NCBI GenBank assembly: GCA_964461135.1 | Contig: CAYWTB010000017.1 | Location: 1-64,000 of the forward strand | Reading direction: 5' to 3' | DNA: 64,000 nucleotides | Source: RQOF01 sp964461135 | GTDB lineage: Bacteria > Calditrichota > Calditrichia > RBG-13-44-9 | In this document: positions 36,587 through 44,890 of the stretch, piece after piece | Numbering within the stretch: position 1 is the first letter of the stretch | Layout: every line of letters starts with the position of its first letter | Position numbers and translations under genes: made by a program | Notes under the pieces: model-generated | What the model was told of the DNA's origin: nothing | The model's database searches: none | What the model saw: the letters and a program-made list of their open reading frames with translations, nothing else

Positions 36587-39121
36587 ATGAATTTTTTTAT
36601 TATTTTTCTTTCAGCATTCATTTTATCTCTGGTCGCCGTATATGCAATAAAACGGATCGCCCTGAGGTTAAAAATTGGTTCTTTACCTTCGCCTCGCAAA
36701 CTTCACCGGGGATTCAAACCTCTGCTGGGAGGGGTTGGTTTCGCTATTGCCATATTATTGTCAATTTTGATTGGACAATTGATTGGCCTCCTTCCCCGGG
36801 AAGTCTGGATTCAGTATAAATATTTCTGGACGGGTTTTTTTATTGTGTTGCTTACCGGGATTGTGGATGATGTCGGTGGTATTTCCTCCAGAATAAAGTT
36901 TTTAGGGGAAGCCACCGGGGCCATCCTGTTAATATTAGGTGGCTGCAAGATTCAATCCTTCAGCGGTTCCATCGGTGAGGTTTTAAATCTGGGAATATTT
37001 TCCATACCATTCACCTTCCTCTGGATTATTTTTATTATTAACGCTATCAACTTATTGGATGGTCTGGACGGCCTGGCTGCAGGTGTTGGTTTCCTTATTA
37101 CCACCGGTATGATTATCATCGGAATAATGATAAATGGCATTTTTTTGGTGGTCCTGGGATTGGGGCTTGCAGGAGCTTTACTGGGTTTCCTGAAATATAA
37201 TTATCATCCTGCCTCTATTTTCATGGGAGAGGCGGGAAGTCTGCAGCTGGGTTACCTGCTGGCTTTCTTTTCCATTGAGAATCTCAAGGTAGCCGGAAGT
37301 CACCAAATCTATTTTATGGTGGCACTGGTTCTTTTCTGTGTACCCATGACGGACACACTGGTGTCTTTTCTCAGAAGACTGGGACAGGGCCATAGTCCCT
37401 TTCTCGCAGATAAGGAGCATATACATCACCGCCTGCTGAAATTAGGTCTCTCCCATCTTCAGACCGTCTGGTTAATGTATTTTCTGACCTTTTTTTATGT
37501 TACTGCCGGTGTTTTAATTTTTTATTTTAAGGGATTCCTGGGATTAATTTTGTTCGGAATTGCCTTCTTTCTGGCAGTTTTCTGGATTTACAGATTGGGT
37601 TATGTGGAGACCAGGTTTTCCTGGCAGAAATTTGCACATCAGTTCCAGCAAATGGTAATCGTTAAAGCCCGAGCTCCACTTCACTTTAACCGAATCTGGC
37701 ATCGTCTCATCCTGATTATCAGTGACGTTCTCACCGTAAACTTTGCCTTATACTCCATGCACTGGTTTAAATTTGAATCAGGTGTTTTTGCCCAGTCCAC
37801 CTATCGCCCCATTTCTGACTATTTCTTCAGCCCTGTTTTTCTTTTCCTTTTGCTGGCCTGGATATTTCTGTTTTTTGTTAATAATCTGTATCAACTGGAC
37901 TGGGATATCTCCCGTTTCGAAAAAACCTGGCGGGTATCTAAGGTAATTACCTTCGGAATCATACTTCTGGGTTTATTAACTATTGATTTCCGACGGCTCA
38001 TCAGTGAATCCCAACTTATATCGCTTCTGGGTTACTGGATAATGATGATAATTTTTGTAAATACCGGTCGTTTGATAATAATTGGGATTGAAAAGAGGCT
38101 TCGTATTTTCGAATATTCTCCCCGCAAAACTCTGATCATTGGTCTAACGGATCTAGCAAAAAAAGTTTACAGGGATATTCAATATAATCCTCATCTAATC
38201 TTTGATGTAATTGGATTCGTAGCTAAAAAATCGAAGGAAAATACATACCTGGGATTGCCGGTCCTGGGCAGTTATAGGGATTTGCCGGAAATAATTCACC
38301 GCTATAAAATTCAGGAGGTAATTATTGCCTTGCCGGAGAGTTCCAGTCAGGATTTTATCAATATCCTGGGTTTGTGTGAGCCGCAAGGAGTAAAAATTAA
38401 AACCTTGCCGGGGCGGCAGGAATTTTTATCTTCACAACGGCTAAATCTGGTTAGCCACAGTTTTATCCAACTTTTCACGGAAAGTATGGTGCTGTGGCAA
38501 TGGGTTATTAAAAGACTGGTTGACCTGCTGCTTTCCCTGATTTTTGTGATTCTGCTTTCTCCGTTCCTCCTGGCGGTGAGTATAATTCTGGTTTATTATT
38601 TCAGGAAATCTGTACTGGTAAAGGTACCGGTGATGGGAGAGAATGGTATTCCCTTTAACATGTATGTTTTTCGTCTTACCGGGAAAAATTATGATTATCA
38701 GGATAATGCTATTTATCTGGGCACTGATCCCCCGGCTGCGGACGCTGCAGGATTTATCTTGTTTTTATTCAGGTACAGATTTTATAAATTACCTCAACTG
38801 CTGAATGTTTTTCTCGGTGATATGAGTATTGTAGGACCGCGGCCCGAACCGATCGAATGGTATCAGGAATTCAGCCCTCTGGTTAAATTTCTACACCGCA
38901 GGATTATGGTCAGACCCGGTCTCACCGGTCTGGCCCAGGTAAAGTATCATTATGAACTTTCCCAGAAAAAATTACAGGAATGGGCGAGATTTGACATGTA
39001 TTACACTGAAAATTTATCTCTGCGGATGGACATGGGGATACTTATACGAACTATTCTGATGATTTTTGTCAAACCTTATCAGAATTCAAAAAAAGAAAAG
39101 GTGCGGATCCCGGGGCTTTAA
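36587..39121 (+). CDS. Fusion: WecA-like phosphotransferase + degenerate WcaJ-like PGT module
   Basis: An 844-residue membrane protein. Residues 1-330 form a polytopic WecA/TagO-like enzyme that puts a sugar-1-phosphate on undecaprenyl phosphate. Motifs are VDDVGG (93-98), NLLDGLDGLA (155-164), FMGEAGS (212-218, where the usual Asp is Glu215) and HIHHRL (278-283). Residues 365-500 are four more spans, about 514-612 a Rossmann-like region, and about 640-830 a bacterial sugar-transferase module (GDMSIVGPRP, RPGLTGLAQV). In that module the catalytic Asp-Glu before LPQL is replaced by Tyr733-Lys734, and the usual YKFR reads YVFR. The first half may be active. The second is probably not a transferase. 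No strong ribosome site precedes the ATG. Confidence 0.82.
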   Translation: MNFFIIFLSAFILSLVAVYAIKRIALRLKIGSLPSPRKLHRGFKPLLGGVGFAIAILLSILIGQLIGLLPREVWIQYKYFWTGFFIVLLTGIVDDVGGISSRIKFLGEATGAILLILGGCKIQSFSGSIGEVLNLGIFSIPFTFLWIIFIINAINLLDGLDGLAAGVGFLITTGMIIIGIMINGIFLVVLGLGLAGALLGFLKYNYHPASIFMGEAGSLQLGYLLAFFSIENLKVAGSHQIYFMVALVLFCVPMTDTLVSFLRRLGQGHSPFLADKEHIHHRLLKLGLSHLQTVWLMYFLTFFYVTAGVLIFYFKGFLGLILFGIAFFLAVFWIYRLGYVETRFSWQKFAHQFQQMVIVKARAPLHFNRIWHRLILIISDVLTVNFALYSMHWFKFESGVFAQSTYRPISDYFFSPVFLFLLLAWIFLFFVNNLYQLDWDISRFEKTWRVSKVITFGIILLGLLTIDFRRLISESQLISLLGYWIMMIIFVNTGRLIIIGIEKRLRIFEYSPRKTLIIGLTDLAKKVYRDIQYNPHLIFDVIGFVAKKSKENTYLGLPVLGSYRDLPEIIHRYKIQEVIIALPESSSQDFINILGLCEPQGVKIKTLPGRQEFLSSQRLNLVSHSFIQLFTESMVLWQWVIKRLVDLLLSLIFVILLSPFLLAVSIILVYYFRKSVLVKVPVMGENGIPFNMYVFRLTGKNYDYQDNAIYLGTDPPAADAAGFILFLFRYRFYKLPQLLNVFLGDMSIVGPRPEPIEWYQEFSPLVKFLHRRIMVRPGLTGLAQVKYHYELSQKKLQEWARFDMYYTENLSLRMDMGILIRTILMIFVKPYQNSKKEKVRIPGL

Positions 39122-39157
39122 TTCTTCTTAATGGCCATTTTAAAGGGTCAAAAGTAT

Positions 39158-41266
39158 ATGCCAAGAAAGAATCCATCTAAAAAAATTGAAATATCTGTTA
39201 TCATTGTAAATTACAATGTGAAAGACTATCTGGCACATGCACTTTCCTCGATTGAACGGGCTTTGAAAAATATTTCCTATGAAATAATTGTTGTGGATAA
39301 TAATTCAATTGATGGCTCAGTCTCATACCTGAAGACGCACTTTCCCGGCGTAAAATTGATTGCAAATCAGGAGAACGTAGGATTTGGCCGGGCCAATAAC
39401 CAGGCAATCAAGAAGATCAGCGGTAAATATGTTGTACTGATTAATCCGGATACTTTGGTACAGGAGGATACCTTTAACCGCCTGCTGGATTTTTTTAATA
39501 ATACGCCGGACGCCGCTGCGGCAACATGCAAAATCATAAATCCTGATGGCAGTTTTTCCATCGACTGCAGGCATAGTATACCTTCACCCTCAATCGCTTT
39601 ATGGAAGGTGACAGGACTAAGCACGTTGTTTCCCCGTAGCCGTATCTTCGGACAGTATAATCTTACATTTCTGGACGAAAATGAAATCTACCAGGTTCCG
39701 GCAATCTCGGGCTCCTTCATGATGATAAAAAAAGAGGTTCTGGATCATGTAGGACTTTTCGATGAACGTTTTTTTATGTATTGTGAGGATATTGATCTCT
39801 GTCACCGGATTAACTGCAGCGGCTACAAAATTTATTACGTCCCAACTACCAGCATTATTCACTATAAAGGGGAAAGTACCAAGAAGAACCGTCTGGATTA
39901 TGTGCTCACATTCAATAAATCGCTTTACCTCTTTTTTCAGAAATATTATGCCCCAACCTCCGTATTTCTGTTCCGTTGGTTAGTTACTGCGGGAATATTC
40001 ATGAGGGCAATTTTTATTTATATAAAGAATTTTTTTAACAACCAGTTTCCCCTTCTTCTGGATACATTACTTTTGAACATCATTATTTTCCTGTCCTTCG
40101 TGATCAGATTGGAAACGAGCCGCGGATTCCGCTGGAAAGAGTATACTGATCAATTTTGGGTAATTAATGTCATCGGTACGGGTCTTTTCCTGGGGCTGGC
40201 TTTCTATCTGGATATCTATCCCAACAGGCGTTTTTCTATTCAAAGTATTGTTAAAGCCAACATTTTGACTTTCCTGTTGCTGGCCGCCCTCACGTTTTTC
40301 TTTAAACAGTTTGCTTTTTCACGGATGGTGGTTTTACTGACTTTTATATTCAGTCCCATGGTCATGATTGGCTGGCGTTTTGTTCTGCGAAAATACTACC
40401 GAGGAGACCGATCCGCACTTGGGAAAGACCTTTTTGCTAAGCCGACCCTGGTGGTCGGAAGCGGGGAAGGGGCGGAATTGTTGTTTAAAAAGTTAATAAG
40501 TTATAAAAGTATTGACTACGATTTAAAAGGGTGGGTGTCTGTTGATGATACGGTGAATGATCAGGAACTTTCTCTAACTAAAAATCTTGGCACGGTTAAA
40601 AATCTCTCCCAGATTATAAAAATGTACAAAATTCGTCAGGTTATTTTTTCTGCCCATTCACTCAGTTACGAAGAAATCCTGAAAATTATGTCTGGAGTAA
40701 GGAATACGCTGGTTGAATTCAAGATGGTTCCATCCAATTTTGAAGTGGTTATCGGTAAATCGCATATTGAAAAACTGGATGCTTATCCTCTATTGGATAT
40801 TGAATATTCATTGGGACGAAAATTTAATCAATTTTTAAAAAGAGTAGTGGATATTTCTTTTTCTCTGCCATTAATCATTATTCTCTCCCCTTTGATATTC
40901 CCGGAACTGTTGTTATTTAAAAAGAATTATAAAAAACGGACATTCCAGGGTGCAGGAAGTAAAACTGTCCGGATATATTGCCCGGTATCTGAACAGGGAT
41001 TCAGTCCGGTACGAAGCTGGTCTCTGTTTCTGCAGGTACTTGTGGGAAATCTTTCGCTGGTTGGAGCACCACTCAGGGAGAGTTACCAGGAAATGCTTAA
41101 CGGCAAATACTTTTTTAAACCCGGCCTCACCGGTCTGGTACAAATTAACCGGGAAAAAATCAATTCACCGGAGGATGAAGAAAAATACCATCTTTATTAT
41201 ATGAAGAATCAGTCTACTTTACTGGATTTTGAAATTATGCTGAAATCATTCCGGAAGGTAAAATAA
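39158..41266 (+). CDS. Fusion: GT2 glycosyltransferase + degenerate WcaJ-like PGT module
   Basis: Residue numbers count from an upstream in-frame ATG at 39131. Residues 20-260 are a WbbL-like GT2 sugar transferase (ISVIIVNYNVKDYL, VVDNNSIDGS, NPDT with Asp107, CEDIDLCHR). Residues 305-420 are membrane spans, about 438-540 a Rossmann-like region, and about 565-711 a sugar-transferase module recognisable from NLSLVGAPL and KPGLTGLVQI. Here the catalytic Asp-Glu position reads Arg628-Ser629, PRP is APL, and the YKFR region is missing. The module is therefore unlikely to transfer phosphosugar. ATG 39158 (702 residues) is preferred because AAAGGG lies about ten bases upstream. It repeats the design of the gene before it. 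Confidence 0.8.
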   Translation: MPRKNPSKKIEISVIIVNYNVKDYLAHALSSIERALKNISYEIIVVDNNSIDGSVSYLKTHFPGVKLIANQENVGFGRANNQAIKKISGKYVVLINPDTLVQEDTFNRLLDFFNNTPDAAAATCKIINPDGSFSIDCRHSIPSPSIALWKVTGLSTLFPRSRIFGQYNLTFLDENEIYQVPAISGSFMMIKKEVLDHVGLFDERFFMYCEDIDLCHRINCSGYKIYYVPTTSIIHYKGESTKKNRLDYVLTFNKSLYLFFQKYYAPTSVFLFRWLVTAGIFMRAIFIYIKNFFNNQFPLLLDTLLLNIIIFLSFVIRLETSRGFRWKEYTDQFWVINVIGTGLFLGLAFYLDIYPNRRFSIQSIVKANILTFLLLAALTFFFKQFAFSRMVVLLTFIFSPMVMIGWRFVLRKYYRGDRSALGKDLFAKPTLVVGSGEGAELLFKKLISYKSIDYDLKGWVSVDDTVNDQELSLTKNLGTVKNLSQIIKMYKIRQVIFSAHSLSYEEILKIMSGVRNTLVEFKMVPSNFEVVIGKSHIEKLDAYPLLDIEYSLGRKFNQFLKRVVDISFSLPLIIILSPLIFPELLLFKKNYKKRTFQGAGSKTVRIYCPVSEQGFSPVRSWSLFLQVLVGNLSLVGAPLRESYQEMLNGKYFFKPGLTGLVQINREKINSPEDEEKYHLYYMKNQSTLLDFEIMLKSFRKVK

Positions 41267-41292
41267 AATTACTATTTTCAAGGCCTCTCTTC

Positions 41293-42336
41293 TTAATTAA
41301 TTTCCGCTATTTTTTTGTCCAGAACCGGTAGTATCATTTCCCAGGTGATATTTTGAAGACAATTGCCATATGGGCATTTATCCATATTGCATGTGTTACA
41401 GGGATTTACCGGGGCCTTAATTACGGAATCCAACCGGTTATAAGGACCCCATCTTTCCGGTGAACAGGGCACAGCCGGACAATAGAAGGCCAAGAGAGGA
41501 ATCTCAAAAGCACGGGCGATATGGAGAGGACCGGTACTGTTTGAGATAAAGAAACGTGATCCGGCAATAACCGACATATATTGTTCTAAATTCCATTTTC
41601 CTACAACTTTAATGACTTTTTCATTGCTGTATCCAGGAGAAATACTATCAACCAGGTTTTTTTCTGAACTGTCTCCCGCCAGGATAATGTCCATATCAGT
41701 CTTTTCTATGAGATGAGCTAAAATCCGGGCGAACATTTCCGAAGGAAGATTTGGAGCGGAACCACCGCTGCCGGGATGAATGATGATGTATCTTGAACCA
41801 ATGTGAAATTTCTGAAGTTCAGTTTGTTGAATATGCCACATGCATTCATCATTGGTAAACTGAAAATTGATTTCGTCTGGTAGCGGGATATCCCGGACAT
41901 AGTTTTTGAGAAGTGACAAATTGTACTCCAGTTCATGACGCAAGCCATATTTACGATGCTCATAAACTGGATGATTCAGCAGAAACGAGTACCAGCGGTA
42001 TCCGCTTCCTACCCGGTGAGGAATATAGGCCAGAAAAATTGACAGAGCAAGATAGGACACGGGATGAAATAAAATGGCCAGATCAATATGCTTTCGTTTC
42101 AGTTCTTCAGCAAGCTTTAAATGACCCCTTAAACCATGATGTTTTCCATATGGATCATACGATATGATCTCATCAATGTACGGATGATGTTTCAGCAGGG
42201 GGGAGGTATACTCCCGGGTCAGAAAAAATATACCGGCATGAGGATAGTTTTTATGCAGAAGAGAAATGGCTGGTGTGGTTAAAATCACATCTCCAATCCG
42301 GTCTGTTCGAATAAGCAATATATTTTTATAATCCAT
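41293..42336 (-). CDS. Glycosyltransferase family 9 (heptosyltransferase-like)
   Basis: A 347-residue GT-B enzyme of the LPS heptosyltransferase family. The N-terminus NILLIRTDRIGDVILTTPAI is diagnostic. The second domain has YIIIHPGSGGSAPNLP and the donor block ISNSTGPLHIARAF. The C-terminus carries CNTCNMDKCPYGNC, a four-cysteine cluster that may bind metal. It is the last gene of a three-gene minus-strand operon and converges with the fusion gene at 39158-41266. Confidence 0.88.
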   Translation of the reverse strand: MDYKNILLIRTDRIGDVILTTPAISLLHKNYPHAGIFFLTREYTSPLLKHHPYIDEIISYDPYGKHHGLRGHLKLAEELKRKHIDLAILFHPVSYLALSIFLAYIPHRVGSGYRWYSFLLNHPVYEHRKYGLRHELEYNLSLLKNYVRDIPLPDEINFQFTNDECMWHIQQTELQKFHIGSRYIIIHPGSGGSAPNLPSEMFARILAHLIEKTDMDIILAGDSSEKNLVDSISPGYSNEKVIKVVGKWNLEQYMSVIAGSRFFISNSTGPLHIARAFEIPLLAFYCPAVPCSPERWGPYNRLDSVIKAPVNPCNTCNMDKCPYGNCLQNITWEMILPVLDKKIAEIN

Positions 42337-42347
42337 TCCCTATCTGC

Positions 42348-43109
42348 CTAAGTATCAGATTTTTCACGAAGTTTAAAATACCGAACGGCAAAATTAAGCG
42401 CATCGAAAAGGGCTGCAAATAAACCCTGCCATCCATCTCTGAAGCCCATTTTGAAAAAATATCGTCTAAGGAAACGGAGGGATGGTAAGAAAATTAAGTA
42501 ACGACAGGTCCTTTGCCAGGAGGGTTTGATACCTCTATGATATAAAAAATCGGCCTCGAAACTTGTATAAAAGTCGAATTTTGCCAGGTATTGAGAGATT
42601 GACTGGTAGGGATAATGAAGTAGATCCGATTTTAAATGACCGATTTCACCATCAATTTCCAGTTTCTCGTGAACGTGTTTTTGGGGAAACATGCCGTGAC
42701 CTTTTTTAAATAGACGCAGCTGAAGATCAGGATATTGACTGCCAAAACGCAACCATTTGCCAAAATAATGGTTCCGGCGTTTCAACAAAAACGCCTTGCA
42801 ATTCTGGGGCTGCCGGATGGTTGTCATAATGTTTTTTGCAAGAGCTTCCGGTATTCGTTCATCAGGATCCAGGTAAAAAATCCACTCACCTTCGGCCTGC
42901 TCCAGGGCATAACTCTTATTGATATTTAAATTTGGATTATTAGGTTTGTTGAAAGTACGGCAATCATTCTTATCGGCAATTTCCACCGATCTGTCAGAAC
43001 TGCCGCAGTCAACATATATGACTTCATCCGCCCAATGCAAAGTCGGTAACAGCTCTGTGAGATGTTCTTCTTCATTGAAACCTATAATGGTTACCGAAAG
43101 ATTCTTCAT
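42348..43109 (-). CDS. Glycosyltransferase family 2, WaaE/KdtX-like
   Basis: A 253-residue GT-A sugar transferase. The N-terminus LSVTIIGFNEEEHL, then VDCGSSDRSVEIA and FYLDPDERIPEAL (DxD-type Asp residues) match the LPS-core glucosyltransferase group often called WaaE or KdtX. A basic C-terminal amphipathic region (GFRDGWQGLFAALFDALNF) is typical of the group. It overlaps the upstream GT4 gene by four bases, so the two are translationally coupled. Confidence 0.85.
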   Translation of the reverse strand: MKNLSVTIIGFNEEEHLTELLPTLHWADEVIYVDCGSSDRSVEIADKNDCRTFNKPNNPNLNINKSYALEQAEGEWIFYLDPDERIPEALAKNIMTTIRQPQNCKAFLLKRRNHYFGKWLRFGSQYPDLQLRLFKKGHGMFPQKHVHEKLEIDGEIGHLKSDLLHYPYQSISQYLAKFDFYTSFEADFLYHRGIKPSWQRTCRYLIFLPSLRFLRRYFFKMGFRDGWQGLFAALFDALNFAVRYFKLREKSDT

Positions 43110-44269
43110 TTCTGTTTTCCCTCAATCGGTATTCTCCGGGAACACATCTTTAGCACATCTTGATATTTATTTATGGTATCATCATAAAATCGTGAATAGC
43201 TGAAACGTTCCATTGCTGTCTTTCTTGCCTGTTTCCCCATTTTCATTCGCAGTTCATAATTTTCTACGAAAATCTCCATTGCCTGGCTCAATCTTTCCGG
43301 AGATTGAGCAGGAACCACAAATCCATCTCTACCGGAAGTGACCATTTCCGGCAAAACATTTATATCAGTCACAATTACCGGTTTACCCATGGACATGAAT
43401 TCTGCGGTCACCCTGGAGATGGCCTCGGAATCCAGGGAACATACAACACCAATATCGATAAGGTTCATCACTTCCCGGACATCCTGGTATTTTTCAAGAA
43501 TTAAAACCTGATTCAGTATCCCCAATTGAGAGGCTTTTTCCTCCAATAAGTGACGAGTGATTTCCACCTCTTCCCCGCTGATAATAAACCGGACATTCCT
43601 TTTCTTTTCTATGATCCGGGCAGCTGCTTTAAGAAAAGATGAATGATCTTTTACCGGGGAAAATCGTCCCACCATTCCAAAGGCTACTGCATCAGCAGGT
43701 AAATTCATTTTATTTCTGGACATTTCTACATTGGCCGGTGGACTGAATAAATCCGTATCGACGCCGGCATAAACAACGGTGGATTTTTGATCCAGAACAG
43801 GCCACACATTCTGATAGCGGATTTTATTAGCCCTGCAGGAGAAAATGAAAAAATCAGTATGATTCAAGTGTAAATTTTTATTAAAGCGATTATTTTTAGG
43901 TGGCCGGACATCCCCCACTGTGCGAATCAGAGGTAAACCGGTGTACTTTTTTTTTATCAAAGCTGAATAAAAATGGTCCTCCGGACGGTGTGCATTAATA
44001 ATATCGATTTTTTTAGCTGATATAAAATTCCGATAATTCCTTAAATTCTTCAGAAAATACCAGGGGTAAAAACTTTCAAAGTTCAGCTGAAGAACGGGCA
44101 AATTTTCCTTCTTAGCTTCTTGAATGGATGGAGTATTAGCACTTCCCCCTACATATACAGGCATACCATTTTGCTGAAGAATCTTGGATAGGGCGATTGC
44201 GTAATAAGCGCTGGCATTCCACCAGCGAACCGAGATCAGTTGAAGCGTTGAAAGAGGATTTTTCAGCAT
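43106..44269 (-). CDS. Glycosyltransferase family 4
   Basis: A 387-residue GT-B enzyme and first gene of the minus-strand operon. The N-terminal domain has VRWWNASAYYAIALSKIL in place of the usual glycine-rich loop. The second domain opens with FGMVGRFSPVKDHSSFLKA and contains SEAISRVTAEFMSMGKPVIV, which matches the GT4 donor site. With the GT2 and GT9 genes it likely builds an LPS core or a related glycan. Confidence 0.85.
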   Translation of the reverse strand: MLKNPLSTLQLISVRWWNASAYYAIALSKILQQNGMPVYVGGSANTPSIQEAKKENLPVLQLNFESFYPWYFLKNLRNYRNFISAKKIDIINAHRPEDHFYSALIKKKYTGLPLIRTVGDVRPPKNNRFNKNLHLNHTDFFIFSCRANKIRYQNVWPVLDQKSTVVYAGVDTDLFSPPANVEMSRNKMNLPADAVAFGMVGRFSPVKDHSSFLKAAARIIEKKRNVRFIISGEEVEITRHLLEEKASQLGILNQVLILEKYQDVREVMNLIDIGVVCSLDSEAISRVTAEFMSMGKPVIVTDINVLPEMVTSGRDGFVVPAQSPERLSQAMEIFVENYELRMKMGKQARKTAMERFSYSRFYDDTINKYQDVLKMCSRRIPIEGKQK

Positions 44270-44890
44270 AATTCAAAATTTAGTCAGAACTCCCCCTAAA
44301 ACCAAAGGTAATAAAATCCGGGCAGGGCTGTTGTGGGAAGAGCCGGGTCTCTTCAAATTGAGTTGCATTTGAAGGTATCAATCGCTTAATTATCCATGTG
44401 GAAAAATTACTAATCAGTACCTGTTTTATAGATACGGAGTTAGAGTATAATATAGAAATTCTTCGATCGGATTTCCATTTCTGGAGAAATGGTTAAAGGA
44501 AGACCGGCTGATGCTTTTCTGACGGCAGATTGCCAGTGGGCCTGGGGTACCCGGGTCTCCTGCCGAGATACAGAATGGATCCGGTGAGGACGTACTTTTT
44601 ATAGGAATTTCTGGTTATCAATAATTGATGGTACATATAACTCAATAGAATATATTCATAGTGTGCAGGAAGGAAAGTTGATTGAGAAATATAAGAAGAT
44701 CAATCTTGCGATCCTCAAATCCCACAGCCAGCGATTGGAGTTTGAAAAATCTAAAACCGTTCCTCTCACGGAAAGGTTAAACAGGCAATTGGGTTTTTTG
44801 TCCGCTTTCTGCTCAGGGAGAGAATGAAAGCATTTACATATTCCCGACTGTCAGAAGTCCGCGATTAGTTAAATTATTTAGAAATTCCAT
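44270..44890. other. 621-base intergenic region between divergent genes
   Basis: This lies between the minus-strand glycosyltransferase operon and the mrfA-like gene. It must hold promoters for both, but I see no strong hexamer pair. Its right half (44483-44827) carries a reading frame with one stop that looks like a gene remnant. Nothing else coding is visible. Confidence 0.5.
44483..44827 (+). pseudogene. Possible C-terminal remnant of a sulfatase-like gene
   Basis: One frame from 44483 to the TGA at 44825-44827 stays open except for a TGA at 44585-44587. The predicted pieces (ADAFLTADCQWAWGTR, then HSVQEGKLIEKYKKINLAIL and LTERLNRQLGFL) recall the tail of sulfatase or alkaline-phosphatase-superfamily proteins. 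Those often end with a Trp-x-Arg segment, a helical stretch and a final L-x-x-LGYL. No start codon, ribosome site or catalytic N-terminal part is present. The match is by pattern memory and weak. Confidence 0.35.

Noticed and set aside
36400..36699. 99-codon minus-strand frame before the WecA fusion
   Set aside because: It overlaps the start of a well-supported gene and a terminator, with no recognisable motif.
44270..44480. Possible tRNA or structured RNA before the sulfatase-like remnant
   Set aside because: No acceptor stem pairing, T-loop or CCA-like end could be found.
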